Positions 37,049 through 46,176 of a stretch of 64,000 nt of DNA are shown in pieces. A program made the position numbers and the translations under genes. The notes under the pieces are model-generated. The model was given only the letters and a program-made list of their open reading frames with translations. It was not told the DNA's origin and did no database searches. Source of the stretch: an uncultured Eubacteriales bacterium. Its GTDB lineage: Bacteria; Bacillota; Clostridia; Oscillospirales; QAMX01. Positions within the stretch are counted from its first letter, which is position 1. Each line of letters opens with the position of its first letter. Where the stretch lies: positions 161,561-225,560 of the forward strand of contig CAKTEH010000002.1 of NCBI GenBank assembly GCA_934546935.1, written 5' to 3'.

Positions 37049-38809
37049 CTATGCGTCGAGTTCCTCAGCGGAAAGCTGCGACAGCGCGATTTCCCGATAG
37101 ACTTCGCAGCTTTCCATAAGCTGTTCATGCGTGCCAATCCCCACCGCGCGCCCCTCATCAAGGACAATGATCCGGTCAGCGTTGCGGATCGTACCAATGC
37201 GCTGCGCAACAATCAGGCAGGTTGTATCCTTCAGCTGCTGCGCCAGGCCGGCGCGCAGAAGGGCGTCAGTCTGATAATCCAGTGCGGAGAAGGAATCGTC
37301 AAAAATCAGGATCTCCGGCTTGCGGGCCAATGCACGGGCAATCGACAGCCGCTGCTTCTGACCACCGGACACATTGGTTCCGCCCTGTGTAATTCGGGAA
37401 TCTTCCTTTTCCGGCAGTTTTTCCACAAATTCCGAAGCCTGTGCAAGCGCAAGCGCCGCCTTCAGATCCCCGTCTGTTTCCTCCGCGGCGCTCTCGCCAA
37501 AACAGACGTTGCCCCGCACAGTATCGGAAAACAATACCGGCGTCTGCGTTACATAGCCGATACGGTTATACAATGCCTCAAAGCTGTAATCGCGCACATC
37601 AATCCCATCTACAAGCACCTGCCCGCCTGTTGCATCATAAAATCTCGCAATCAGGCTGACAAGCGTGGTCTTCCCGCTGCCCGTCGCGCCGATAAAAGCT
37701 ACCGTTTCCCCGCGATGCGCAGTAAAGCTGATATGCTCAAGGGCATCCTGCGCGGCGTCAGGATAGCGGAAGGATACATCGCAAAATTCCACGATCCCGC
37801 GCTGCGGCGCATCGGAAACCGTCCCTTCGCGAATATGCACCGGAGTAGAAAGCACCTCGTTGATGCGGCTGGCCGAAACCTGTGCCGCAGGCAGGAACAT
37901 CAGAATCATAACCATCATTGTAAACGACATGACCACATAGGTTGCATAGGTGCTGAATACAACAATATCGCTGAACATAGTCAGGCGCGCAACCATATCT
38001 GCGGCAGGTATCGCATTCACCAGCGCCGCTCCAACCCAATAGATTACCAGCGCCAGCGCATTCATGGCGAGCGTCATCGCGGGGGTCAGGAAAGCAAAGG
38101 TCCGCTGGTTAAACAGCTGCGTCCGCATCAGCGCTTCGTTGGCGCCTTCAAACTTATCGTTCTGATATTCCTCTGCATTAAAAGCATGCACTACATCGAT
38201 ACCCGTCAGGTTCTCACGGGCAATACGGTTGATATCGTCGGTCTGCCGCTGCACGATCTTAAAACGCGGCAGTACCGTGCGCAGCACGATAAGCATCATC
38301 GCAATCAGCGCCACAACAAAGCCCGCTGTAATTACAGAAAGCGTCCAGCTCTTTCCAATTATTTTAATAATCGCCCATACGGCCATTACCGGCGCTTTGA
38401 TGAGGAGCTGCAGGCCCATGGAAACCAGCATCTGGATCTGCGTAACGTCATTGATTGTGCGGTTGATCAGACTCGGGACAGAAAATTTCTGGATTTCTTC
38501 CTGGCCGAAATCCGCCGCCTGATTAAACACCGCTTCGCGCACTGTGTAGCTGTATCCCGCGGCAACTTTTGCAGCCAGGAATCCGCAGGCTACGCAAAGC
38601 AGGCCGCTTGCCAGCGTACAGCCGAGCATAGACAGCCCGGTGTTCCAAATCTGGTGCATTTCACTCCCAGGCGTTTTAATCAGCACCGTCAGCTCGCTCA
38701 TATAATCCGGCAGCTTCAGGTCGAAATAAATTTGTCCAAGTACAAACACCGCGCACACAAGCGCCATCCCCCATTCCCGGGGACGCATTTTTTTTAATAG
38801 TTTGATCAT
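37049..38809 (-). CDS. Heterodimeric ABC exporter, subunit with degenerate Walker B
   Basis: A 586-residue half-transporter: six transmembrane helices, Walker A GATGSGKTT and signature NVSGGQKQRLS. After Walker B it has FDDSFSALD, with Asp in place of the catalytic Glu, and a Q in place of the H-loop His (IVAQRIGT). Such residues mark the non-hydrolytic site partner in heterodimeric exporters. Its ATG overlaps the marR stop (ATGA), indicating coupled translation. Confidence 0.9.
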   Translation of the reverse strand: MIKLLKKMRPREWGMALVCAVFVLGQIYFDLKLPDYMSELTVLIKTPGSEMHQIWNTGLSMLGCTLASGLLCVACGFLAAKVAAGYSYTVREAVFNQAADFGQEEIQKFSVPSLINRTINDVTQIQMLVSMGLQLLIKAPVMAVWAIIKIIGKSWTLSVITAGFVVALIAMMLIVLRTVLPRFKIVQRQTDDINRIARENLTGIDVVHAFNAEEYQNDKFEGANEALMRTQLFNQRTFAFLTPAMTLAMNALALVIYWVGAALVNAIPAADMVARLTMFSDIVVFSTYATYVVMSFTMMVMILMFLPAAQVSASRINEVLSTPVHIREGTVSDAPQRGIVEFCDVSFRYPDAAQDALEHISFTAHRGETVAFIGATGSGKTTLVSLIARFYDATGGQVLVDGIDVRDYSFEALYNRIGYVTQTPVLFSDTVRGNVCFGESAAEETDGDLKAALALAQASEFVEKLPEKEDSRITQGGTNVSGGQKQRLSIARALARKPEILIFDDSFSALDYQTDALLRAGLAQQLKDTTCLIVAQRIGTIRNADRIIVLDEGRAVGIGTHEQLMESCEVYREIALSQLSAEELDA

Positions 38810-39246
38810 AACTTTTTTTCTCCGGCATCCAGTTGGTCAATCGTTTTAATCAGTTTCCCGGTAACCTCCGCGAAAATTTCCCGTTCTCCAGGCGTAATAT
38901 CCCTCAAAAGCGTTTCAATAAAGGCCGATTGTACTTGCCTTCCAGCCTCGATGACCGCGGCGCTTTCCGGCAGCAGGACCAGGCGCTGAACCCGTCTGTC
39001 CTTTGGGTCGTTTTCCCGGCGCAGATATCCGGCCCGGATCAGGTTTTCAACCGTAACGGAAACAATACCGCTTTTAATCCCTCGCATACGGAAAATATCG
39101 CGGGCCGTATTGAAATTTTCATTGTTTGCCAAAAAGATCAGGATGTCAAACGCCGTTTGGCTTAAACAATATTTGCGGCATACCGGCGCGCAAAACTGTT
39201 CATAGATCCTCCCTGTCTTCGCTGCCATCGTCATAATCGGTAGCAT
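38806..39246 (-). CDS. MarR family regulator of the ABC exporter
   Basis: A 146-residue winged-helix regulator (LSQTAFDILIFLANN, GIKSGIVSVTVENLIRAGYL, then the DPKDRRVQRLVL wing with the conserved D-x-R). As first gene of an operon with a two-subunit exporter it most likely represses that operon and is released by an exported drug. The ATG at 39246 lies after GAGG; a GTG at 39258 is an alternative. The palindrome upstream is a candidate operator. Confidence 0.87.
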   Translation of the reverse strand: MLPIMTMAAKTGRIYEQFCAPVCRKYCLSQTAFDILIFLANNENFNTARDIFRMRGIKSGIVSVTVENLIRAGYLRRENDPKDRRVQRLVLLPESAAVIEAGRQVQSAFIETLLRDITPGEREIFAEVTGKLIKTIDQLDAGEKKL

Positions 39247-39272
39247 ACAGTCAAACACCTCACATTTAAATA

Positions 39273-39286
39273 TTCTAATAATAGAA
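39273..39286. promoter_or_regulatory. Candidate MarR operator palindrome
   Basis: TTCTAATAATAGAA, a 5-4-5 inverted repeat, lies 27 bases before the marR start codon, where a self-repressing MarR protein would bind. Confidence 0.5.
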
Positions 39287-39393
39287 CATTTAATGTTGTA
39301 GTATATTCGCCTTAAAAAATATACAGGTAAATTTTATCCTTTCTATGAAGAAACTATGAATTCACAGGAGATCCTACCACACGCCTAATATGA

Positions 39394-39440
39394 AAAAGCA
39401 GCCAGGGTGCGCAGCGGAAATCCGCTGCGCACCCTGGCTA
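39394..39440 (-). terminator. Terminator of the hdr-flx-frd operon
   Basis: AGCCAGGGTGCGCAGCGGA and its exact complement form a 19-bp stem with a two-base loop; on the minus strand it is followed by GCTTTTTCA. It lies 17 bases after the final ferredoxin gene. Confidence 0.85.
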
Positions 39441-39456
39441 TTGATCCATATATTCT

Positions 39457-39705
39457 TTATGCAGAAATTTTTGCGGCAACATGCTCCGCAAAGAAACTGT
39501 CGGCCGTATCGGGCGATACGGAAAAGCTTTCCCCATCTACCGTGACGGATACATCGTCCTTACAAATCCCCATACAAAAAGTCCCGGCGAGTTCCACTTT
39601 CTCCTCCAAATGATCACGGGCGATCAGCTCACGAAAACGGTCGACAACCTGCTTAGAGCCCTTTAAGTGACAATAACTGCCGATACAGACAATAACCTTT
39701 ACCAT
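39457..39705 (-). CDS. Small thioredoxin-like [2Fe-2S] ferredoxin
   Basis: An 82-residue protein with the four-cysteine pattern of thioredoxin-like 2Fe-2S ferredoxins: C-x4-CHLKGS near residues 7-12, and CMGICKDD near 43-47. The domain resembles NuoE/HoxE C-termini. It is the last gene of the 13-gene run, 39 bases after the exchanger gene, with TTTTAGGAGG before the ATG. It may donate or accept electrons for the upstream complex, but the partner is not shown. Confidence 0.82.
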   Translation of the reverse strand: MVKVIVCIGSYCHLKGSKQVVDRFRELIARDHLEEKVELAGTFCMGICKDDVSVTVDGESFSVSPDTADSFFAEHVAAKISA

Positions 39706-39744
39706 AATTCCCTCCTAAAATATTGACAGGCGTTTTTGTATTCG

Positions 39745-40998
39745 TCAACCCAAAAACAGGCACAGTGCCTGAGAAACCAGCACAACGGCAATCAGCGCAA
39801 CAGGATATGTAGCGGCGTAAGCCGACGCGACATCATCCGTACCCGCGACGCTGATAAGCGTGCCAAGGGCAGGTGTGCTGGTCATACCGCCGGTGATAGA
39901 GCCGAGGTTATTGAGTAAGCTGAGCTTAAGAACATATTTAGCAAAAAGGAAACCAATAATCATCGGCACGACCGTCATAACAATACCATAGAGGAAGTAA
40001 ACCGCCTTAAAGTATTCAATAAATTTCGCCCCGCCGGCGACGCCTGCGCCAATAAGGAAAAGCATCAAACCAAATTCGCGGAAAACTTTTGCAGTATTGT
40101 TATCCAGTGCAATATTCACCGGGCCAATATGACCGAAATGCCCGAACAGCAACGCCGTAATCAATACGCCGCCCGTCGTTGTCAGGGAGAAAGTCGTTCC
40201 AGACAGGCCTGCAGAGGACAGCGGTATCTTGATGGAACCGACAAAAATCCCGATCACGGCGGCGCAGGAGAACACCATAACGCCAAACGGATCCATATGG
40301 ATCAGCTTCCCGGCATAACGTTTGCGCTCCCCGGTATCGACAACCGTAATTTTCGCGCGTTCCGCTTCCATATTCGCCCCTGTAAGCTTTGGAATCAGCT
40401 GTACAAACAGTACAACGCCGATGACGCCAAACAGATAGGCAATACCATGGCCGACCGTAACCGCACTTTCATAAACTTCCGCCACAGTAGCTTTTGCAGC
40501 GGAGAAAGCCGGGGTACTGGTCAGTGCGCCGGAGAGAATGCCGACCAACATGGCTACAAATTCTTTCGAATCGCTTTCCGAACCCTTACCGACATAGTAG
40601 CAGGCGACGCAGGCAAGGCCGCCGGCCAGGATAATGATCAGGCCGAGCAGGATATAAGACTTATAGTTCTTTTTAAGGTTTTTAAAAAAATTGGGCCCGG
40701 CGATAAAACCAACTGCCGTAACAAACAGGATCAAACCCATATTTTCCATTGCCTTCAGAATATTACCGCTGATGTCCTCAACCGTACCGTCAGCCAACTT
40801 CTGCGTAACCGTTGCACTGATGGCGTCGGAAAACAGCGCGCCATAGAGTAAAGCAACGATAAAGACCCCGGCAGTGCCAAGGCTTACACCTTTTATCGTG
40901 ATCCGTCCCAAACCGTAACCAAGCGCGGCAATGATGAAAATCGAGAGCATCATAAAACTGATGCCGGTTACAGATAGGATCCCTCCAAACAAATTCAT
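39745..40998 (-). CDS. AAE family exchanger (YidE/YbjL-type repeat protein)
   Basis: A 417-residue membrane protein with about ten hydrophobic helices in two related halves, each with the family motif (GALTSTPAF in the first, GGMTSTPAL in the second). This is the aspartate:alanine exchanger/YidE-YbjL superfamily, here without the usual central TrkA-C domains; a polar loop of about 30 residues stands there instead. In an operon for fumarate reduction a dicarboxylate or amino-acid exchange (for example aspartate or malate in, succinate or alanine out) is a reasonable guess. Confidence 0.8.
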   Translation of the reverse strand: MNLFGGILSVTGISFMMLSIFIIAALGYGLGRITIKGVSLGTAGVFIVALLYGALFSDAISATVTQKLADGTVEDISGNILKAMENMGLILFVTAVGFIAGPNFFKNLKKNYKSYILLGLIIILAGGLACVACYYVGKGSESDSKEFVAMLVGILSGALTSTPAFSAAKATVAEVYESAVTVGHGIAYLFGVIGVVLFVQLIPKLTGANMEAERAKITVVDTGERKRYAGKLIHMDPFGVMVFSCAAVIGIFVGSIKIPLSSAGLSGTTFSLTTTGGVLITALLFGHFGHIGPVNIALDNNTAKVFREFGLMLFLIGAGVAGGAKFIEYFKAVYFLYGIVMTVVPMIIGFLFAKYVLKLSLLNNLGSITGGMTSTPALGTLISVAGTDDVASAYAATYPVALIAVVLVSQALCLFLG

Positions 40999-41025
40999 AT
41001 TAGCAGCCCTCGAATCCCCGTTTTC

Positions 41026-42633
41026 TTACAGCTGGCCGTCACGATGCGTATAGGTTGGCAGCAGCTTCGGCGAAACCACATCGCCTTCAATTCCAGCAGC
41101 GGTGCGCTCCGCTTCAAACTTTGCAACATGCGCAAGGGTAGGTATACCAGGAACCACATCTTTGGCACGTGCGGCGGCGTTGCGTCCCGCGCTGCGGCCG
41201 AAAACAATAATATCCAACAGGGAGTTCCCCATCAGGCGGTTTCGGCCATGGATCCCGCCGACTGCTTCGCCTGCGACAAAGAGATTGGCGATATTGGTCG
41301 TCATACCGTCCGGCGTAATATCAAGGCCGCCATTCTGATAATGCAGAGTCGGATAAACGAGGATCGGTTCTTTCCGGATATCAATGCCATATTTGGCAAA
41401 CATCCGCCACATAGCCGGAATCCGGGCCATAATCGTGCCTTCTCCGCCAATCTTTTCAATCATCGGGGTATCAAGCCACACACCTTTGCCGCTGCCGGTA
41501 TCGACGCCTTCCCCGCGGGTTGTACATTCCCGGATGATGGAGGCGGCGGAAACGTCACGGGTCTCCAGCGGGTGCATGAAGACCTCTCCATCGGCGTTAA
41601 CAAGCTTTGCGCCAAGGGAGCGGACTTTTTCCGTAACAAGCGCACCGAAGATCTGCTCAGGATAGGCGGTCCCGGTTGGATGGTACTGGAGCGTATCGGC
41701 ATACAGAAGCTTCGCACCCGCACGGTAGCCAAGGACAAGTCCGTCGGCAGTCGCGCCATAATGGTTGGAAGTCGGGAAACCCTGATAATGCATGCGGCCT
41801 GCGCCGCCGGTAGCAATAATCACGGTCTTTGCACGGGCAACAAGCAGCGCTTTAGTTTCCATATTCATCAATACCGCGCCAGCTGCATTGCCGTTTTCAT
41901 CGAGGACCAGCTCGATCGCGGCAGTAAAATCAACGACCGGGATCCCGCGGTTGAGCACCTCGTCGCGCAGCGTACGCATGATTTCTGCGCCGGAGTAATC
42001 CTTTGCCGCATGCATGCGCTTGCGGGATGTACCGCCGCCGTGGGTGGTAATCATCGTACCGTCGGGCGCTTTATCAAATTCCACGCCGAGTTCATTGAGC
42101 CATTGGATCGCTTCCGGCGCCTCGGTAACCAGCTTATACAAAAGCTCACGCTTCGCGGCAAAATGGCCGCCGCCGAAGGCGTCAATAAAATGGATTGCCG
42201 GGGAATCGTTAGGTTTATCAGCAGCCTGGATGCCGCCTTCAGCCATCATGGTATTGGCGTCGCCGATGCGCAGCTTGGTCACAATCATAACCTTTGCACC
42301 AGCGTTATCGGCTTCAATTGCCGCGGAAGAACCTGCGCCGCCGCCGCCAATAACCAGCACATCGACGTCATAATCGGGATGGGCGAGATCAATTTCATCA
42401 GGACGGATACGGCTGTGCGCCTGCAGCATCTCCGCCAACTCATGCGGAACCTTTTCGCCCTTGTTCGGGCCGATGCGCAGGGCTTCAAATTCCTCTTTTT
42501 TATAATCGGGATGATAGGCTGCAAGGAGGTCTTCCTTCTCCTTCGCCGTCATACGGGCCGGCTCATACGCGATATTTTTCTCGCGGGCGGCCTCAACCTT
42601 GCGGATGGATTCAGTAAATTTCTCAGAATACAT
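41026..42633 (-). CDS. Fumarate reductase-like flavoprotein (FrdA/TfrA type)
   Basis: A 535-residue FAD-binding subunit. It has the dinucleotide motif VIGGGGAGSSAAIEA (about residues 93-107), then HGGGTSRKR, QYHPTG, RECTTRGEG (active-site Arg region) and RLMGNSLLDIIVFGRSAG. These match the fumarate reductase/succinate dehydrogenase/aspartate oxidase family. The position that holds the FAD-linking His in membrane Frd reads GDANTMMAEGG, so FAD is probably not covalently bound, as in soluble TfrA-like enzymes. An N-terminal extension of about 85 residues is unusual. The next gene upstream encodes the iron-sulfur partner. No membrane-anchor subunit is present. Confidence 0.87.
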   Translation of the reverse strand: MYSEKFTESIRKVEAAREKNIAYEPARMTAKEKEDLLAAYHPDYKKEEFEALRIGPNKGEKVPHELAEMLQAHSRIRPDEIDLAHPDYDVDVLVIGGGGAGSSAAIEADNAGAKVMIVTKLRIGDANTMMAEGGIQAADKPNDSPAIHFIDAFGGGHFAAKRELLYKLVTEAPEAIQWLNELGVEFDKAPDGTMITTHGGGTSRKRMHAAKDYSGAEIMRTLRDEVLNRGIPVVDFTAAIELVLDENGNAAGAVLMNMETKALLVARAKTVIIATGGAGRMHYQGFPTSNHYGATADGLVLGYRAGAKLLYADTLQYHPTGTAYPEQIFGALVTEKVRSLGAKLVNADGEVFMHPLETRDVSAASIIRECTTRGEGVDTGSGKGVWLDTPMIEKIGGEGTIMARIPAMWRMFAKYGIDIRKEPILVYPTLHYQNGGLDITPDGMTTNIANLFVAGEAVGGIHGRNRLMGNSLLDIIVFGRSAGRNAAARAKDVVPGIPTLAHVAKFEAERTAAGIEGDVVSPKLLPTYTHRDGQL

Positions 42634-42647
42634 GGCGTCGCCCCTCC

Positions 42648-43322
42648 TTATTTCTCAATATCGCGGTTGTTATACAGTTCCTGCATTTCTTCAACCGGCT
42701 TGCCCATCAGCGCTTCCAAAAGCTCGTTGAAGGTGCCTCCATGGATTTCCTGGACACGGTCTTCCAGGTGCCGGCTTTTGGGGGCCAGATATTTGCCGTA
42801 CAGGCGGCGGGCGAGCATCGCAACCTGCGGGTGGGAAATCCCAGCCGGACAGCGCGAAGAACAAACGCCGCACATCACACAGTCAAAGCTCTCCTCGGCG
42901 CACTTTTCAAATTCGCCGCGCTGGGCATACGCGATATACTGCATTACGTTGAGTTCCTGCGTACAGGCTTTCGTACAGGCATTGCAGCCAATGCAGGCAT
43001 AGATTTCCGGATACAGCTGCATCATAATCTGCTCAGAAGGCGAAACCTTATTGATATCATAAACCTGCTTGATTAAGGGGAAGAACGGCAGAGTTGCGAT
43101 ATACATATCGTTTTCCACCTTTGTCTGGCAGGCAAGGCAGACCTTTAATTCACGGTCGCCCTTAATCCGGTAAATTGTTGCGCAGGCGCCGCAGAAACCA
43201 TTCCGGCATCCGCAGCCGCGCACAAGCTGGTATCCCGCATATTCCATCGCGCACATAATCGTCAAATGCTCCGGAACCTGATACTGCTTGCCGAACAGGT
43301 AAATATTAACCATAGATTCCAT
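42648..43322 (-). CDS. Fumarate reductase-like iron-sulfur subunit (FrdB type)
   Basis: A 224-residue protein: an N-terminal 2Fe-2S plant-ferredoxin-like domain (GCGCRNGFCGACAT, then CLAC), followed by two 4Fe-4S motifs (CIGCNACTKACTQE and CVMCGVCSSRCPAG). Layout is that of SdhB/FrdB, although the third cluster is a normal 4Fe-4S rather than a 3Fe-4S site. It would carry electrons from the Hdr/Flx proteins to the FrdA-like subunit. No CCG domain is fused to it, unlike methanogen TfrB; separate HdrB and HdrC genes lie upstream. Start at 43322 behind AGGAGC. Confidence 0.87.
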   Translation of the reverse strand: MESMVNIYLFGKQYQVPEHLTIMCAMEYAGYQLVRGCGCRNGFCGACATIYRIKGDRELKVCLACQTKVENDMYIATLPFFPLIKQVYDINKVSPSEQIMMQLYPEIYACIGCNACTKACTQELNVMQYIAYAQRGEFEKCAEESFDCVMCGVCSSRCPAGISHPQVAMLARRLYGKYLAPKSRHLEDRVQEIHGGTFNELLEALMGKPVEEMQELYNNRDIEK

Positions 43323-43338
43323 AATCGGTGCTCCTTTT

Positions 43339-44172
43339 TTAATACTCGTCCGGCAGCTCATCCAGCGCGTCGAAGCGGAAGACGGGGCCGTCCTTGCAGA
43401 TGTACTTATTGGCGACGTTGCAGCGGCCGCATTTGCCGATGCCGCACTTCATGCGCATTTCCAGCGTCGTGTAAACCTGGGTCTTATCGAAGCCAAGTTC
43501 CATCAGCCCTTGCAGCGTAAATTTAATCATAATCGGCGGGCCACATAAAATTGCAATTTTATCGGTATCAAAGCCAAGTTCTTTGACATAATTGGGTACA
43601 AACCCGACATGGCCATCCCAGCCTTCCTGTTCGCGGTCGATGGTCAGATGCACGCTTACGCCCGCATCCTGCGCCCACTCGCTGATAATCTCCTGATAGT
43701 CAACCAGGTCATCCTTTGAACGCGAGCCGTAAACAATATCAATCATACCGTAACGGTCGCGATAGTGGCGCACATAATTGATGACCGAGCGCAGGGGGGC
43801 CAGGCCGATGCCGCCGGCAATAAAGAGCATATTTTTCCCTACGAATTCCGTATCTACCGGGAAGCCGTTTCCATAAGGGCCGCGGATCGTAATCTGCTGG
43901 CCGGGTTCCATAGCATGGAGCCATTCGGTCAGACAGCCGCACTTCTTGATCGAAAACTCCATGTATTCGGTATTGGTTGGGGAAGACGTAATGGAAAACA
44001 TCGCCTCTCCCACACCCGGAATCGAAAGCATTGCGCACTGGCCGGGCTTATGCGTAAAGGCTTTCCTGCCATCCGGCGTGACCACGCGGAAAGTTTTGAC
44101 GTCGGGGGTATCGATGCGGATATCGGTAACAACGCCGATTTTTGGCATTAAAGGCTCCTGCCGGTAAGTCAT
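43339..44172 (-). CDS. FAD/NAD(P)-binding oxidoreductase with 2Fe-2S (FlxA/AsrB-like)
   Basis: A 277-residue ferredoxin-NADP reductase-fold protein: a FAD domain (RGPYGNGFP), an NAD domain (FIAGGIGLAPLRSVI), and a C-terminal 2Fe-2S site (CGIGKCGRC plus a later Cys), as in AsrB, PyrK and hydrogenase gamma subunits. In Flx-Hdr systems this is FlxA, the point where NADH gives up its electrons. The ATG overlaps the stop of the upstream gene (ATGA at 44172-44169). Confidence 0.85.
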   Translation of the reverse strand: MTYRQEPLMPKIGVVTDIRIDTPDVKTFRVVTPDGRKAFTHKPGQCAMLSIPGVGEAMFSITSSPTNTEYMEFSIKKCGCLTEWLHAMEPGQQITIRGPYGNGFPVDTEFVGKNMLFIAGGIGLAPLRSVINYVRHYRDRYGMIDIVYGSRSKDDLVDYQEIISEWAQDAGVSVHLTIDREQEGWDGHVGFVPNYVKELGFDTDKIAILCGPPIMIKFTLQGLMELGFDKTQVYTTLEMRMKCGIGKCGRCNVANKYICKDGPVFRFDALDELPDEY

Positions 44173-45188
44173 ACGTTCTTCCCTCCCAATGTCTTCATAA
44201 CCTTCACAATATTCATCGAGATCGGGCATCTGGACAAGCAACGCCCACAGCCGACGCAACCGAAAACACCGTCGTTGTTGGCCGGATAATAGACCAGCTT
44301 ATGCATAAAGCGCTGGCGGAAGCGTTCCATCTGGGTCAGGCGCGGCTGTCCCGCGGACATTTTAGTAAATTCGGAATACATACACGAATCCCAACAGCGG
44401 TAGCGGCGCACACCGGTATTGGTCTTAAAATCGCGGATGTCATAACACTGGCAAGTCGGACAGACAAAAGTACAGGTACCACAGCCAAGGCAGGTTTCCG
44501 AGAGCGCCTTCCATTCCGGACGTTCGAAATATTCGTCAAGCTTATCGCCCCCAAAAGCGCCGGCAGACAGCCCAGACAGCGGAAGTGCATTCAGACGCTC
44601 GCGAATCGTCAATTTCTGTGCGTCGACAGCCGCTGTATCGCTGTCTTCCAGCGCCAGCGCAGCCAGGACCGCCTCGCCCTTCGCCGTTTTTGCGTCCAGA
44701 TAAAGCGTAGCTTCGTCGATATAACAGGCCACATCCCCCTCCGGCTCTGCCGCGTCGATGCCGAACGTTTTACAGAAACAGGTTTCTGCCGGGCGGGTAC
44801 AGGCCATGGAGAAAATCACGCCATGCTCGCGGCGTGCGGCATAATAGGAATCCACCGGATCCGCAAGGAACACACGGTCAAGGATAGCGAAGCTGCGTAC
44901 ATCGCAGGCGCGCACACCGAAAACAATAAAATCCTCGCCTTCATCGCGGGTGTCAATCAATTCGATAGATTTCCCTTCGATTTTGAAATCCATCAGATTT
45001 TCCGTCTGCGGGAAAAAGAAATCCTTGGCGCTGCGCACGGTATTGAGTGCAGCGGAATATTTCACGCCCTCTTCCCACTTTGTATAATGCGCGCGCCCAT
45101 CGGCGCCGTCGGCGGGAAGATAAACGTTATAGGTTTTCGCCATCGCGGCAAAAAGCTCGTCGAGCTTCGCAGCTGCAACTTTACGCAT
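44169..45188 (-). CDS. 4Fe-4S protein, AsrA/FlxB-like
   Basis: A 339-residue soluble protein. The N-terminal two-thirds resemble anaerobic sulfite reductase subunit A and hydrogenase beta subunits (FVFGVRACDVRSFAILDRVF, and cysteines in TCFCKTFG). The C-terminal third carries two ferredoxin motifs, CLGCGTCTFVCPTCQCYD and CVGCGRCLSRCP. It passes electrons between the NADH-oxidising subunit and the Hdr proteins in related complexes. It overlaps both neighbours by a few bases (stop at 44169, start inside the end of the upstream gene), indicating fixed stoichiometry. Confidence 0.83.
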   Translation of the reverse strand: MRKVAAAKLDELFAAMAKTYNVYLPADGADGRAHYTKWEEGVKYSAALNTVRSAKDFFFPQTENLMDFKIEGKSIELIDTRDEGEDFIVFGVRACDVRSFAILDRVFLADPVDSYYAARREHGVIFSMACTRPAETCFCKTFGIDAAEPEGDVACYIDEATLYLDAKTAKGEAVLAALALEDSDTAAVDAQKLTIRERLNALPLSGLSAGAFGGDKLDEYFERPEWKALSETCLGCGTCTFVCPTCQCYDIRDFKTNTGVRRYRCWDSCMYSEFTKMSAGQPRLTQMERFRQRFMHKLVYYPANNDGVFGCVGCGRCLSRCPISMNIVKVMKTLGGKNV

Positions 45189-46176
45189 GCCCGTTCCCCC
45201 TTTCCACGGCTTCTTCAGGTTCAAGGTCATTGGCTGTATAATTGACCAGCGGGGCGCGGCTTCCAACCTCGGCGCCGGCCTGATATTCGCCGTAGAAGGC
45301 GTTGATATCTTTGATAAATTTACGGTTGAGCAGATGCAGCGGAATATGCTGTGGACATACGCGGGAGCATTCCCCGCAGTCAGTACAGCGCCCGGCGACA
45401 TGGAATGCGCGGATAATATGGAACATCTGCTCTTCAAAGCTGGTAACCGGCGCTTTCGATTCCACGCCGGAATTCGGATTGCTGAACACACAGGTTTCGC
45501 AGGTACAGGCCGGGCATACGTCGCGGCAGGCATTGCAGCGGATACAGCGGGACAGTTCGCCCCGCCAGAATGCAAAGCGTTCGTCCTCGCTCATCGCTTC
45601 CAACCGCGCGACTTCATCAAAGCGTGCGCTGTCGGCCAGCTCGCCGTCCTCGCCCAGCAGCTCATCGTATGCGACATGCTTTTTGGATTTGCAGACCAGG
45701 CAGCGCTCCGAAAGGCCGTCTGCGCGGGAAATGGAAATATCGCCGTCATACAGGGTATGCACAACAAAATCCCCATCCTCACAGGTAATCGAGCGGATGC
45801 CTTCCGCCGCCGCGTCTTTGAGCCGGGTCACATCAGCCATTCCCTCACAGGGAATCCCGACGGCGTACACCTTCTCCCGGTCAAAACGGTGCTCGGTTAA
45901 AAGCTGATTAAACGAATAGGTATCGCAGGGCTTTAAGAAAACCAGAATTTTCCCTTCACCCCTGCGGGTTTCTTCTACCAGATATTTGGAAAAGTTCGCG
46001 CCGCAGAAATCATCAAACACAAATGCCTTTTCCATTTCGTCCACGCTGCGGAACAGGCCGGGGCTTACGTCATAGTCGAACTCACCGCGCTTCCATCCAT
46101 AGGCACGGTCAACCGTGCCATCGGCAAACAGCGCTTTAGCCCTGTCAAGCAGTACTTCACGCGTCAAAGCTTGCAT
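45181..46176 (-). CDS. 4Fe-4S protein, AsrA/FlxC-like
   Basis: A 331-residue paralogue of the following gene: the same AsrA-like N-terminal domain (ILVFLKPCDTYSFNQLL, with a cysteine pair in SERCLVCKSKKH) and two C-terminal ferredoxin motifs (CIRCNACRDVCPACTC and CTDCGECSRVCPQHI). Two such proteins side by side are characteristic of flxB-flxC. It overlaps the preceding mvhD-like gene by 13 bases and the next gene by 8. Confidence 0.82.
   Translation of the reverse strand: MQALTREVLLDRAKALFADGTVDRAYGWKRGEFDYDVSPGLFRSVDEMEKAFVFDDFCGANFSKYLVEETRRGEGKILVFLKPCDTYSFNQLLTEHRFDREKVYAVGIPCEGMADVTRLKDAAAEGIRSITCEDGDFVVHTLYDGDISISRADGLSERCLVCKSKKHVAYDELLGEDGELADSARFDEVARLEAMSEDERFAFWRGELSRCIRCNACRDVCPACTCETCVFSNPNSGVESKAPVTSFEEQMFHIIRAFHVAGRCTDCGECSRVCPQHIPLHLLNRKFIKDINAFYGEYQAGAEVGSRAPLVNYTANDLEPEEAVERGNGHA

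Noticed and set aside
37127..38797. Plus-strand frame of over 550 codons opposite an ABC transporter gene
   Set aside because: Composition is Arg/His/Gln-rich as expected for an antisense shadow; the minus strand has all ABC motifs.
41044..43002. Plus-strand frame of 652 codons opposite frdA and frdB
   Set aside because: Antisense shadow of two genes with complete cofactor motifs.
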